Made by a program: the position numbers and the translations under genes. The notes under the pieces were generated by a model that saw only the letters and a program-made list of their open reading frames with translations, made no database searches and was not told the DNA's origin. A stretch of 64,000 bases of DNA, taken from assembly GCF_013426975.1 (NCBI RefSeq), contig NZ_JACCPY010000006.1, positions 1 through 64,000 on the forward strand. The letters run 5' to 3'. Shown here in pieces: positions 8,152-18,659 of this stretch; the stretch's first letter is position 1; each line of letters begins with the position of its first letter. The DNA comes from Sphaerotilus sulfidivorans (lineage in GTDB: Bacteria; Pseudomonadota; Gammaproteobacteria; Burkholderiales; Burkholderiaceae_C).

Positions 8152-9351
8152 ATGAACACGAATCCTGTTTCCGCCTCCCGCCATCCCGATCCCGCGGTCG
8201 CTCCGATCGACCAGCCCGTCGCGCTGCTCGGCGGCCTGAGCGCGGCCGACTTCATGCGCACTCACTGGCAGCGTCAGCCGCTGCTGGTGCGTCAGGCGCT
8301 GCCGGGCGTGCAGCCGCCGATCAGCCGCGCCGATCTGTTCCGTCTGGCCGAGAGCGACGAGGTCGAGTCGCGTCTGGTGGTGCGCCACGGCCAGGGCGAC
8401 GATGCCGACTGGGCGCTGGTGCGCGGTCCGCTGGGCCGGCGCAGCCTGCCGCCGCTGAAGCAGCGCGACTGGACGGTGCTGGTGCAGGGGCTGGACCTGC
8501 ATGTGCCGGCAGCGCAGGAAATGCTGACGCGCTTTCGCTTCGTGCCGCAGGCGCGCCTGGACGACCTGATGATCTCCTGGGCGGCCGAGGGTGGCGGCGT
8601 CGGCCCGCATTTCGACTCCTACGACGTCTTCCTGATCCAGGTGGCCGGGCGGCGGCGCTGGCGCATCGGCCGCATGCCGGACGCGACGCTGCGCGAGGGC
8701 CTGCCGGTCAAGATCATCGAGAACTTCGCGCCCGAGCAGGAATGGGTGCTCGAGCCCGGCGACATGCTCTATCTGCCCCCGGGCTGGGCGCATGACGGCG
8801 ATGCGGTCGGCGGCGAGTGCATGACCTGCTCGGTGGGCTTCCGCTCGCCGCACCGCAGCGAGCTGGCGCGCGAGACGCTGCTGCGGGTGGCCGACGCGAT
8901 CGAGGATGAAGCGGATGCCGGCACCCGCCCGGTCGTCTACCTGGATCCGCAGCAGCCCGCCACCACCACGCCGGGACGCATCCCGACGGACCTGCTGCAG
9001 TTCACCGAGACGGCGCTGCGCCGGGTTCTCGACGAGCCGGGCGCACTGGCGCGCGCGCTGGGCGAATACCTGAGCGAGCCGAAGGCGAACGTCAGCTTCG
9101 AGATCGCGCAGGATCCGCTGCCCGAAGACGGCGGCGTGCGGCTCGACGCGCGCAGCATCATGCTCTACGACGACGCGCATGTCTTCATGAACGGCGACTC
9201 CTGGCACGCGGCCGACGAGGACGCCGAGGTGCTGCGCCGGCTGGCCGACGCACGCCATCTCGATGCTGCCGCAGTCGCCGCCGCCAGCCCGGAGCTGCGC
9301 GCACTGCTCGAGCAGTGGTGCGACGATGGCTGGATTCATCCGCTGGAATGA
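8152..9351 (+). CDS. roxA: Ribosomal protein L16 arginine 3-hydroxylase (RoxA/YcfD-type JmjC oxygenase)
   Basis: A 399-residue 2-oxoglutarate/Fe(II) oxygenase of the JmjC-cupin family that in E. coli hydroxylates an arginine of ribosomal protein L16. The metal-binding HxD lies in VGPHFDSYDVFLIQV, with the distal His in GWAHDGDAVGG. The C-terminal half (around TETALRRVLDEPGALARALGEYL) matches the dimerisation and winged-helix part of YcfD. The first 30 residues are a variable extension. No Shine-Dalgarno is evident before ATG 8152. A CACAAT hexamer at 8140-8145 ends six bases ahead of the start. Confidence 0.88.
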   Translation: MNTNPVSASRHPDPAVAPIDQPVALLGGLSAADFMRTHWQRQPLLVRQALPGVQPPISRADLFRLAESDEVESRLVVRHGQGDDADWALVRGPLGRRSLPPLKQRDWTVLVQGLDLHVPAAQEMLTRFRFVPQARLDDLMISWAAEGGGVGPHFDSYDVFLIQVAGRRRWRIGRMPDATLREGLPVKIIENFAPEQEWVLEPGDMLYLPPGWAHDGDAVGGECMTCSVGFRSPHRSELARETLLRVADAIEDEADAGTRPVVYLDPQQPATTTPGRIPTDLLQFTETALRRVLDEPGALARALGEYLSEPKANVSFEIAQDPLPEDGGVRLDARSIMLYDDAHVFMNGDSWHAADEDAEVLRRLADARHLDAAAVAAASPELRALLEQWCDDGWIHPLE

Positions 9352-9665
9352 CTCGGAGATGGCAGGCGTGCGCTCCCCGATCGTGGCGTAATTGAAACAG
9401 GCCGGGTGGCTGTCAACGGCTTTTTCGCCCCAGGCGTTACGATAACGGTGCTGTGCTGCAACATGATGGTGCCCCCGGCATGAGTTCCGGCGGGCCCCGC
9501 GTCAGCGAAGCACGAGGTTTGATGTTGTATAATGGAAGGCTGGTTGCAGGAATGCTCGAGCTTTCTGTTTCCCAGATGGCGCGTGAAGACCGCGGCAGGT
9601 TTGCCGCAAGTCCGACGAGCCGAAATTACCGGTAATTTTCTGTCTCTCTGACTGAGGTAAAAAGC
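9352..9665 (+). promoter_or_regulatory. 314-bp non-coding leader upstream of the lipoprotein gene
   Basis: No convincing gene. The segment is distinctly AT-richer than its surroundings. A perfect TATAAT lies at 9528-9533 with a poor -35, which would give a leader of about 125 bases. The leader holds a six-base-pair hairpin (GCGGCA/TGCCGC, 9592-9607) and a perfect 16-bp palindrome at 9623-9638 (AAATTACC/GGTAATTT) 27 bases before the start codon. A clear ribosome site (GAGGT) precedes ATG 9666. The palindrome could be an operator or a translation-controlling hairpin; neither can be decided here. Confidence 0.5.
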
Positions 9666-9911
9666 ATGAACAAGTCGCTCCTGATGGCCGCCCTGATCGC
9701 TGCCGCTGCCCTGGCCGCTTGCGGCAAGAAGGAAGAAGCCCCGGCCGCTCCGGCCGTTGACGCTGCTGCTTCGGCTGCCGCTCCGGTCGTCGAGGCCGCT
9801 TCGGCTGCTGCTGACGCCGCCGCTTCGGCTGCCACCGACGCTGCTTCGGCTGCTGCTGCTGCCGTCGTGGACGCCGCTTCGGCCGCTGTCGACGCCGCTG
9901 CCTCGAAGTAA
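9666..9911 (+). CDS. Small Ala-rich lipoprotein
   Basis: An 81-residue protein with an N-terminal lipoprotein signal (MNKSLLMAAL) ending in the lipobox LAAC, so Cys19 should be acylated and the protein membrane-anchored. The mature part begins GKKEEAPAAP and is then almost entirely Ala, Ser, Val and Asp, in a rough AAASAA period suited to a long helix. Comparable short KKEE-Ala/Ser-rich lipoproteins are common hypothetical genes in Burkholderiales; function is unknown. It has its own promoter region and its own terminator, so it is a single-gene unit. The good ribosome site and short strong terminator suggest high expression. Confidence 0.82.
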   Translation: MNKSLLMAALIAAAALAACGKKEEAPAAPAVDAAASAAAPVVEAASAAADAAASAATDAASAAAAAVVDAASAAVDAAASK

Positions 9912-9943
9912 TTCCTGATGTCGCACCGGATGGTGCGGCTCCG

Positions 9944-9976
9944 GAAAAAAGAACCGCCCCTTGGGGCGGTTTTTTC
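9944..9976. terminator. Bidirectional rho-independent terminator
   Basis: An eight-base-pair stem ACCGCCCC/GGGGCGGT (9953-9960 and 9963-9970) with a two-base loop is flanked by an A-run on the left and a T-run (9970-9975) on the right. It ends the lipoprotein transcript on the plus strand and, by symmetry, the bamC operon on the minus strand. Confidence 0.9.
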
Positions 9977-10026
9977 ATGGGCCCATGAATCCATGGGTAA
10001 AAGGAAAAGGGCCGAAGCCCCCAGGG

Positions 10027-11208
10027 TCAGCGCAGTTCGCCAACCAGCAGCTGCGCGATGCTGCGTGCACCCTCATCGGCCACCGGGCGGCTCTGTTCGT
10101 CGAGCACCACCACCTGGGTGCGTTCGCCGCTGCCGCTCAGGCGCAGGCGGTAGCGGGTGCCGCTGAGGTCGTCCTTGCGGGCGCCGAACATGCGCGACAG
10201 CAGGCTGGGCTCTTCCTTGCCGGCGAGCTTCGGATCGACATAGCGCAGGGTGTAGAGGCCTGCGCCACGATCGCGCTCCTCGACGGTGAAGCTGCTGCGA
10301 TCCAGCGCCAGGCCGACGCGGCGCCAGCTGCGCTCCAGGCTGTCGTCGATCTCCAGTACGGCGCCGGGCTGACCTTCGAGCAGGCGGGCGCGCTGCGCCG
10401 CAGCCGGTGCGGCGGTGACGGTCTTCAGCGCGCTGTCGACGGCCTGGGCCGAGGGCTTCGCATTCTCGTCAGCCGTGCCCAGACGCACCATGAGCCGTGC
10501 CAGCATTTCCGCCTCGAGGCCGGCATCGCTGGGCCGGGCGACCCAGCGCAGCGTCTCGGTGCGCTCCTTCGGGCCGGTGGCGATCTCCTCCAGGCCGCGG
10601 TGGCTGATGTAGATCTCGGTGAATTCGCCGTTGCGCTCGACCCGGGTGCGGTAGCGGTCGCGCTCGCCGGTGTCGCGCAGGCGGTCGAGCACCTTGCCGA
10701 CGGTGCGGCTGATCAGATCGTCGGGCAGCTTGGCGCGGTTCTCGGCCCAGTCGGTCTCCATGACGCCGGCCTGTGGCAGATCGCTGGCCAGCGCGAAGCC
10801 GCTGTCCTGCCAGAACTGGCGCAGCACCGGCCAGAGCTGCTCGGGCGTCTGGCGGGTGACCAGCCAGCGCTGCTGGCCGGAGCGCTCGATGCGCAGGTCG
10901 CCGCTGGACTGCGGCGCGATCGCGGTGGCCGACGACGCGCCGGCCTGCGGCTTGCCGCTGGCTTCGGCCGCTGCGGACTGCAGCGCGGTGGCGCTGACGC
11001 TGCCGCCCACCGGCGGCTGATAGCGCGGATCGCCGGAGAGCTGGGTCAGGTCGGGAGGCACCTGCAGCGTCGGCGCCGGCGTGGCGGCGGCTGCGCGGTA
11101 GTCGACGCGGCTCGACAGGAAGGAGTCGGTCGTCGTGGTGCAACCGGCCAGCGCGAGCGTGAACGCCGCGGTGCCGAGGGCGACCGGACGCAGGAACAGC
11201 GGGGACAT
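10027..11208 (-). CDS. bamC: Outer membrane protein assembly factor BamC (NlpB)
   Basis: A 393-residue lipoprotein of the BAM complex, which folds beta-barrel proteins into the outer membrane. The signal peptide ends in the lipobox LAGC (Cys23). The next segment, VDYRAAAATPAPTLQVPPDLTQL, is the unstructured N-terminal region that contacts BamD, followed by two helix-grip domains (near TRQTPEQLWPVLRQFWQDSGF and SWRRVGLALDRSSFTVEERD). A GAGG six bases before ATG 11208 favours that start over the ATG two codons upstream. It is last in the operon, 29 bases after dapA, a pairing also known from gammaproteobacteria. Confidence 0.9.
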   Translation of the reverse strand: MSPLFLRPVALGTAAFTLALAGCTTTTDSFLSSRVDYRAAAATPAPTLQVPPDLTQLSGDPRYQPPVGGSVSATALQSAAAEASGKPQAGASSATAIAPQSSGDLRIERSGQQRWLVTRQTPEQLWPVLRQFWQDSGFALASDLPQAGVMETDWAENRAKLPDDLISRTVGKVLDRLRDTGERDRYRTRVERNGEFTEIYISHRGLEEIATGPKERTETLRWVARPSDAGLEAEMLARLMVRLGTADENAKPSAQAVDSALKTVTAAPAAAQRARLLEGQPGAVLEIDDSLERSWRRVGLALDRSSFTVEERDRGAGLYTLRYVDPKLAGKEEPSLLSRMFGARKDDLSGTRYRLRLSGSGERTQVVVLDEQSRPVADEGARSIAQLLVGELR

Positions 11209-11237
11209 CGTCATCCTCGGGAAAACAGGGCGGAGGC

Positions 11238-12119
11238 TCAGAGCAGGCCGGCTTCGCGCATCGCGGCTTCCAGGCCGGGCATCAGCGCGTCGGTCATCGG
11301 CACCATCGGCAGGCGCAGCGTGCCGCCGCACAGGCCCAGGCGCTGCATCGCCCACTTGACCGGCACCGGGTTCGGCTCGGCGAAGAGCAGCTTGTTCAGC
11401 GTGGCCAGGCGGAAGTGGATGTCGCGCGCGGTCTTCACGTCACCCTCGACGGCGGCGTGGCAGAGCTGCGCCATCAGGCGCGGCGCGATGTTGGCGGTGA
11501 CGCTCACATTGCCTCGGCCGCCCAGCAGCATCAGCGCGATCGCGGTGCCGTCATCGCCCGAGTAGACGCCGAAGCCCTGCGGGGCGTGCTTGATCAGCCA
11601 GGCGGCGCGCTCGATGTTGCCGGTCGCCTCCTTGATGCCGATGACGCCGGGCAGCTGCGCGGCGCGCAGCGAGGTCTCGGGCAGCATGTCCGCCACCGTG
11701 CGGCCGGGCACGTTGTACAGCATCATCGGGATGTCCACCGCCTCGGCGATGGCCTTGAAGTGCTGGTACATGCCTTCCTGCGAGGGCTTGTTGTAGTAGG
11801 GCACGACGCTGAGCGTGCAGTCGGCACCGACCGCCTTGGCGAACTTCGCCAGCTCGATGGCCTCGCGGGTGGAGTTGCCGCCGGCGCCGGCCATCACCGG
11901 CACGCGGCCTGCGGTCTGCTCGACCGCGACGCGGATGATCTCGCAGTGCTCCTCGACCGACACCGTCGGCGATTCGCCGGTCGTGCCGACGACGCCGATG
12001 CACGCCGTGCCTTCGGCGACGTGCCAGTCGATCAGCCGGCGCAGGCTGGGGTAGTCGACGCTGCCGTCCTCGTGCATCGGGGTGACGAGGGCGACGATGC
12101 TGCCTGTGATCGGATTCAT
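11238..12119 (-). CDS. dapA: 4-hydroxy-tetrahydrodipicolinate synthase
   Basis: Condenses pyruvate with aspartate semialdehyde, the first committed step of lysine and diaminopimelate synthesis. The 293-residue TIM-barrel protein shows the start [10 protein letters not shown], the [14 protein letters not shown] substrate loop, YNVPGRT with the catalytic tyrosine, and GIKEATG with the Schiff-base lysine. Start ATG 12119 overlaps the TGA of the upstream methyltransferase as ATGA. An AAGGA lies about nine bases upstream, and a TAGAAT hexamer on the minus strand (12150-12145) may give it its own promoter. Confidence 0.97.
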   Translation of the reverse strand: MNPITGSIVALVTPMHEDGSVDYPSLRRLIDWHVAEGTACIGVVGTTGESPTVSVEEHCEIIRVAVEQTAGRVPVMAGAGGNSTREAIELAKFAKAVGADCTLSVVPYYNKPSQEGMYQHFKAIAEAVDIPMMLYNVPGRTVADMLPETSLRAAQLPGVIGIKEATGNIERAAWLIKHAPQGFGVYSGDDGTAIALMLLGGRGNVSVTANIAPRLMAQLCHAAVEGDVKTARDIHFRLATLNKLLFAEPNPVPVKWAMQRLGLCGGTLRLPMVPMTDALMPGLEAAMREAGLL

Positions 12120-12733
12120 GTGCTGAGGTCCTTGTGATCCGTGAATTCTAAACTGGCGGGAAGAGGGGGAAATTCCGCTGGCTTGCGCAGGGCAGCGATG
12201 CGCTGGACCCGTCGCGGCGGATCCGGCAGCACGCCGTCCTCGTAGGCGACCACCGTCAGGTCGTGGCGCCGCGCCAGCTCGAGCAGCTCGCCCGGGTGCA
12301 GCAGGAAGTCGGGCCGGCTCGGCCGGCCGAAGCGGGCGTGGCCCTGGGCGAAGGTCTCGTGCAGCAGCACGCCGCCGGGCGCCAGCAGCGCGACCGCCTC
12401 GTCCAGGCGCGGCCGCCACAGATAGTTGGTGATGATGACCGCGTCGAAATGCTGGCCGGCCAGTGGCCAGGGCGTGCCTTCGGGCGGCTCCAGATCGACC
12501 TCGAGCGGGGTGATGCCGGGCAGGCCCGCACCGGCCAGCGTGGCCAGTGCGGCGCGGTCCCTGTCGACCGCGGTGACCTGCGCGCCCTGCGCGGCCAGCC
12601 AGCGTGCGTGGCGGCCGGCGCCGCAGGCCAGGTCGAGCACCCGCGCGCCGCCGGCCAGACCGGCGATCAGCGGCGCGTGGCGGGTGATCCAGGACGAGGG
12701 CGCGCCGCTGCCATGCGCTGGCGGGGTCTGCAT
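12116..12733 (-). CDS. Class I SAM-dependent methyltransferase
   Basis: A 205-residue methyltransferase with the SAM-binding motif [17 protein letters not shown], an acidic motif II (VTAVDRD), and a motif IV-like [10 protein letters not shown]. It resembles the TehB/UbiE-type small-molecule methyltransferases; the substrate cannot be inferred. It is translationally coupled to dapA (ATGA overlap) and follows the 41-residue gene by 32 bases in the same minus-strand operon. No secretion signal, so cytoplasmic. Confidence 0.85.
   Translation of the reverse strand: MQTPPAHGSGAPSSWITRHAPLIAGLAGGARVLDLACGAGRHARWLAAQGAQVTAVDRDRAALATLAGAGLPGITPLEVDLEPPEGTPWPLAGQHFDAVIITNYLWRPRLDEAVALLAPGGVLLHETFAQGHARFGRPSRPDFLLHPGELLELARRHDLTVVAYEDGVLPDPPRRVQRIAALRKPAEFPPLPASLEFTDHKDLST
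12145..12150 (-). promoter_or_regulatory. Possible internal -10 element for dapA
   Basis: On the minus strand TAGAAT lies 26 bases before the dapA ATG, in an AT-rich pocket at the 3' end of the methyltransferase gene. A weak ATTTCC at -35 spacing lies near 12168-12173. Transcription would start near 12138 and keep the dapA ribosome site. Weak evidence; it would let dapA-bamC be expressed without the transporter genes. Confidence 0.3.
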
Positions 12734-12765
12734 GGACCGTGCGGGCGGGAAGGGTGCGGACGAAT

Positions 12766-12891
12766 TCAGAAGCAGCTCCAGAGACGGTTGCCGAGCTCGA
12801 CGATCATCGACGGGCGAAGATAGCTCATGAACACCAGCGCCAGCACGCCGGCGGCGAGCAGGCGCACGGCCCAGCGCTGCGGCGCGCGCAT
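12766..12891 (-). CDS. 41-residue single-span membrane protein
   Basis: A short gene read as MRAPQRW, then a hydrophobic stretch ([17 protein letters not shown]) of about 17 residues, then RPSMIVELG and the end NRLWSCF. The start is one base after the stop of the MFS gene (TGA, C, ATG), so it should be translationally coupled to it. A positive N-terminus, one membrane span and a short aromatic tail suggest an inner-membrane miniprotein. I recall similar YLxP...NRxWxCF miniproteins in Burkholderiales, but cannot verify this. It may stabilise or regulate the transporter or simply share its operon. Confidence 0.65.
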   Translation of the reverse strand: MRAPQRWAVRLLAAGVLALVFMSYLRPSMIVELGNRLWSCF

Positions 12892-12892
12892 G

Positions 12893-14140
12893 TCAGGCCG
12901 GCTGCGCGGCCGTGCGCGCGATCGGGCCCTCGCGCACCGGCAGGTTGGCCAGCGCGGCCAGCAGGCCCAGCGCGATCGAGATCCACCAGACGATGTCGTA
13001 GCTGCCAGTGGCGTCGTAGAGCCGTCCGCCCAGCCACACGCCGAGGAAGGAGCCGATCTGGTGGCTCAGGAAGACGAAGCCGCCCAGCATCGACAGGTAC
13101 TGCACGCCGAAGATCTGCGCGATGACCGCATTGGTCGGCGGCACCGTCGACAGCCACAGCACGCCCATCACCGCCGAGAACAGGTAGACGCTGGCGGGGG
13201 TCAGCGGCGCGGCCAGGAAGAGCGTGATGGTCACCGAGCGCAGCAGGTAGATCGCCGACAGGATGTGGCGCTTGGCCAGGCGCTGGCCCAGCGCGCCCGC
13301 GGCATAGGTGCCGAAGACATTGAACAGGCCGATCAGCGCCAGCGCGGTGGTGGCCACCTCAGGGGCCAGGCCGTGGTCCTTCAGGTAGCTGGGCATGTGC
13401 ACGCCGATGAAGACCACCTGGAAGCCGCAGACGAAGTAGCCGGCCATCAGCCACTGGAAGCTGCGGTAGCCGAAGGCCTCGCGCAGGGCTGCGCCGATGC
13501 TCTGCTGCGCGCGCGCCGCGCCGCCCGCGGCGACCGGCTCGCGCAGGCCGCGCGCCAGCGGCACGATCACCAGCGCCGCACCGCCCAGCAGCATCAGCGC
13601 CTGCTGCCAGCCGAAGGTGGCGATCAGCCACTGCTCGACCGGCACCATCAGGAACTGGCCGAAGGAGCCGGCGGCGGCTGCCACGCCCATCGCCCAGGAG
13701 CGCCGCGCCGGGTCGATCTGGCGGCCGATGATGCCGTAGACCACCGCGTAGGTCGTGCCCGACTGCGCCACGCCGATCAGCAGTCCGGCACTGGCGGTGA
13801 AGGCCGCGCCGGTGGGCGACAGCGCCATCAGCACCAGCCCGAGCGCGTAGAGCAGCGCGCCGCCCGCCAGCACCCGGAAGGCGCCGAAGCGGTCGGCCAG
13901 CATGCCCGCCACCGGCCCGGCCAGGCCCCAGGCCAGGTTCTGCACCGCCATCGCGAAGGCGAAGGTCTCGCGGGTCCAGCCTCGCTCCTGGGTGATCGGA
14001 CCCAGCCACAGGCCGAAGCCGTGGCGGATGCCCATCGACAGCGTCACCACCAGCGCCCCGCACAGCAGGACCTGGTGCATCGACAGTCGGGCGGGCGGGC
14101 CGGACGGGGCGGGCGGCGAGGCGGAGGCTGGGGTGCTCAT
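12893..14140 (-). CDS. MFS transporter, monocarboxylate/oxalate-formate-like
   Basis: A 415-residue major facilitator protein with twelve predicted hydrophobic spans in two bundles separated by a cytoplasmic loop (around LREPVAAGGAARAQQ). The loop 2-3 signature appears as GMLADRFGAFRVL. The overall pattern (RHGFGLWLGPITQERGWTRETFAFA in span 1-2) resembles the oxalate/formate antiporter and monocarboxylate branch, so an organic-acid substrate is likely but unproven. It is first gene of the minus-strand operon ending in bamC. A TACAGT hexamer lies eight bases before the ATG on the minus strand, which would allow a leaderless start. Confidence 0.85.
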   Translation of the reverse strand: MSTPASASPPAPSGPPARLSMHQVLLCGALVVTLSMGIRHGFGLWLGPITQERGWTRETFAFAMAVQNLAWGLAGPVAGMLADRFGAFRVLAGGALLYALGLVLMALSPTGAAFTASAGLLIGVAQSGTTYAVVYGIIGRQIDPARRSWAMGVAAAAGSFGQFLMVPVEQWLIATFGWQQALMLLGGAALVIVPLARGLREPVAAGGAARAQQSIGAALREAFGYRSFQWLMAGYFVCGFQVVFIGVHMPSYLKDHGLAPEVATTALALIGLFNVFGTYAAGALGQRLAKRHILSAIYLLRSVTITLFLAAPLTPASVYLFSAVMGVLWLSTVPPTNAVIAQIFGVQYLSMLGGFVFLSHQIGSFLGVWLGGRLYDATGSYDIVWWISIALGLLAALANLPVREGPIARTAAQPA

Positions 14141-14238
14141 GGCCGGACACTGTAGCGAAATTCACGAACCCCGGCCGTCGCCGCCACGACGGACGCGAAT
14201 GTCGGCTCAGGCGGCCGACCTGCCTACAATCGCCCGCC

Positions 14239-16254
<2,016 letters not shown>

Positions 16255-16289
16255 CATTCCTCCCTTCCGAGAGACAGAGAGCTTTGCCC

Positions 16290-16961
16290 ATGAATGGCCC
16301 CCATGCCTCGCAGGCGCATCCCCATGCGCGGTTGCGCATTCTCATCGTCGACGACCACCCGATGATCCGCAACGGTCTGGCCGCGATGGTCCGTGGCGAG
16401 GCCGATTTCGAGCTGGTCGGCGAGGCCGCGCATGGCGCCGATGCGGTGCGCATCGCGCCGGAGCTGGCGCCCGACGTGGTGCTGATGGATCTGGTGATGC
16501 CGCAGATGGACGGCATCGAGGCGATGACACGGCTGCGCCCGCTCTTGCCCTCCACCCGCTTCGTCATCCTGACCAGTCTGACCGAGCCGGGCGAGGTGCA
16601 GCGCGCGCTGCAGGCCGGCGCCAGCGGCTACCTGACCAAGACCGCCTCGGCGCAGGAGCTGGTCAATGTGATCCGCGCCGCGCACGGCGGGCGCCGTGTG
16701 CTCTCGCCCGAGGCCACCGAGGCGCTGATCGCGGCCTCGCAGCCCGGCCAGCCCGGCGCTGACCTGACCCAGCGCGAGCGCGAGCTGCTGGCGCTGATGG
16801 CGCGCGGCCTGACCAACCAGGACATCGCCGAGCAGCTGCGCATCGCGCTGCCGACCGTCAAGTTCCACATCACCAACATCCTGTCCAAGCTGGGCGTGGG
16901 CAATCGCACCGAGGCGGTGCTGCTGGCGCTCAAGCACCGGCTGGTGCCGCCGGCGGGCTGA
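16290..16961 (+). CDS. NarL/FixJ-family response regulator
   Basis: A 223-residue DNA-binding response regulator. The receiver domain has the acidic pair in IVDDHPMIR, the phospho-acceptor Asp in VVLMDLVMP, the conserved Thr/Ser in VILTS and Lys in YLTKTA. A LuxR-type helix-turn-helix follows: LTQRERELLALMARGLTNQDIAEQ ending in KLGVGNRTEAVL. No histidine kinase gene lies next to it, so its partner is elsewhere. A purine-rich GAGAGACAGAGAG precedes the ATG. It lies 35 bases after parE and may be read from the parE transcript. Confidence 0.92.
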   Translation: MNGPHASQAHPHARLRILIVDDHPMIRNGLAAMVRGEADFELVGEAAHGADAVRIAPELAPDVVLMDLVMPQMDGIEAMTRLRPLLPSTRFVILTSLTEPGEVQRALQAGASGYLTKTASAQELVNVIRAAHGGRRVLSPEATEALIAASQPGQPGADLTQRERELLALMARGLTNQDIAEQLRIALPTVKFHITNILSKLGVGNRTEAVLLALKHRLVPPAG

Positions 16962-17254
16962 TGGCGGCGCGCCGCACGGGCGCCTCCGCGCAGGCTCATT
17001 CGCCGGGCCATGCTTTGGACGGGTGCGCCGGCGCCGGCCCTGTCTGAAAATTTCCTTCGCGGGCCGCATGTCCACTCCCCCCGCGGACGGCCCGCAGGGA
17101 ACATAACTGGCAGGGAGGAACTTTTTTTCGATATTCAGGAAATCTGCCAGATTTCCCCCTTGTTCCCGGGGCGCGGCCTTTCAGGTCGGCGAGAGATCCG
17201 GAATCGATACTGCGGCGAGAGCTTTCCCTCTTCTTGCCGACGACCTCGAATCCC
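16962..17254. other. 293-bp intergenic region with two inverted repeats
   Basis: No gene is supported here. An imperfect GC-rich stem pairs 17059-17065 with 17089-17095 (GCGGGCC/GGCCCGC) and 17070-17073 with 17085-17088. It could attenuate or end the response regulator transcript but lacks an adjoining T-run. A second, perfect eight-base-pair repeat GGAAATCT/AGATTTCC with a GCC loop lies at 17138-17156, after a run of seven Ts. It is a candidate operator for the secreted-protein gene at 17255. No convincing -35/-10 pair was found. Confidence 0.4.
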
Positions 17255-18439
17255 ATGATCTCTCGCCCGCGACCCGCCCGACCCTTTTCCGCATCTTCGT
17301 TCTGCGCGCCTGTGCGGCCGCTGCTCAGCCGTCTGGCTTGTCTGGCCGGTCTCGCTGGCCTGGTGCTGGGCTCGGCCACGCCCGCCACCGCCGCGCCGGT
17401 GCTGGCCGGCTGCACGATGTTCCCGCCGCAGGCGATCTTCAATCAGCGCATCGACGATGTGATGCGCTTTCCTGCCCATGCCCGCAGCGCCGAGTGGATC
17501 GCCATGATCGGCGCGGGCCGGCCTCTGCATCCCGACTGGGGCCGCGAGACCGACCCGAACCGGGTCGGCAAATACTATGGCATGCCGTGGAACCTGGTCG
17601 ACGGCAGCGAGCGCAGCACCCGCTGGCCGCTGGTCAGCCATGCGATCGTCGATCCGCGCGACGGCAACGGCGCCGGTGCGCCCGACCAGAGCGACTGCGC
17701 GGTCATCGAGCAGGGCCAGGTGTCGATCCGGGCCTGCGACAGCGTCATCGCGTCGCGGCGGCGGTTTCCCTTTCCGCTCGACAGCCAGATCCGCGTCGAG
17801 GGCGGCAACTGCACTGATCCGGCGCGCTGCGGCGACCGCCATGTGCTGGTGCTGGAGAACAGCGCCGGCGGCGCCTGCCGGCTCTGGGAGAGCTATTTCA
17901 GCTACCAGGACAGCGCCGGGCGCTGGAACGCCTATGCGACCGCCGCCTGGGATCTGGGTTCGCTGGCGATGCGCCCGGACGGCTGGACCTCGGGCGACGC
18001 CGCCGGTCTGCCGATCCTGCCGCTGCTGCTGCGTGCCGAGGAGGTCGAGTCCGGCGTGATCCGACATGCGCTGCGGGTGACCTTCCGCGATGCGGTGCTC
18101 GATCGCCGCCATGTCTGGCCGGCGCGCCATTCGGCCGGCACCACCCGGCCCGAGGGCATTCCCTTCGGCGCGCTGCTGCGCCTGCGCGCCGATTTCGAGA
18201 TCCCGTCCTGGTGGAATGCGCAGGCGCGCACCATCGCGCGGGCGATGCAGAAGCACGGTCTGTATGTCGCCGACATCGGCACCGACTTCTTCGTCCAGGG
18301 CGATCCGGACGAGCGCTGGAGCCCGCTGACGATGATGCTGCTGCGCCAGCTGAAGCTGAACCAGTTCGAGTTCGTCGACACCGGCGCCATCACCCGCCAT
18401 CCGCGCTTCGATCCCGATTCCTACGCCGCGAGCTGGTGA
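17255..18439 (+). CDS. Secreted protein of an uncharacterised family
   Basis: A 394-residue protein with a long N-terminal signal region: an Arg/Pro-rich start, a hydrophobic core (LACLAGLAGLVLGSA) and a likely cleavage at ATPATA-APV near residue 47. The mature part has conserved-looking blocks: DPNRVGKYYGMPWN, CRLWESYFSYQD, WNAYATAAWDLGS, MRPDGWTSGDAAGLPILP, EEVESGVIRHALRVT and WPARH. I recognise this block pattern from unnamed secreted proteins in actinobacteria and other soil bacteria, but know no function. Several cysteine pairs (for example CTDPARC) suggest disulfides and an extracytoplasmic location. ATG 17255 was chosen over an upstream TTG at 17234. Confidence 0.75.
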   Translation: MISRPRPARPFSASSFCAPVRPLLSRLACLAGLAGLVLGSATPATAAPVLAGCTMFPPQAIFNQRIDDVMRFPAHARSAEWIAMIGAGRPLHPDWGRETDPNRVGKYYGMPWNLVDGSERSTRWPLVSHAIVDPRDGNGAGAPDQSDCAVIEQGQVSIRACDSVIASRRRFPFPLDSQIRVEGGNCTDPARCGDRHVLVLENSAGGACRLWESYFSYQDSAGRWNAYATAAWDLGSLAMRPDGWTSGDAAGLPILPLLLRAEEVESGVIRHALRVTFRDAVLDRRHVWPARHSAGTTRPEGIPFGALLRLRADFEIPSWWNAQARTIARAMQKHGLYVADIGTDFFVQGDPDERWSPLTMMLLRQLKLNQFEFVDTGAITRHPRFDPDSYAASW

Positions 18440-18659
18440 GCCCGACCTTGGTCGGGTACCGGCCCGGTCCAGGGGCCGGTGCGGTGGCGGCCGCACCGGC
18501 CGATCATGCTCATGCCGGTGATTGTTTCCCCCCCCGCAGATCGCCGGCCCACGACAAACACTCAGGGAGGATCTTTTTTCGTGCAGTCATGCAGTCGTGC
18601 AGGCCGCCGGGAAAGGCATCCGGAGTGCGGGGGATGTCGATGAGATCAGGCTGACGAAC

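Noticed and set aside
9453-9635. 60-codon plus-strand frame in the lipoprotein leader
   Set aside because: It crosses the -10 element and the palindrome, has no ribosome site and no recognisable protein character.
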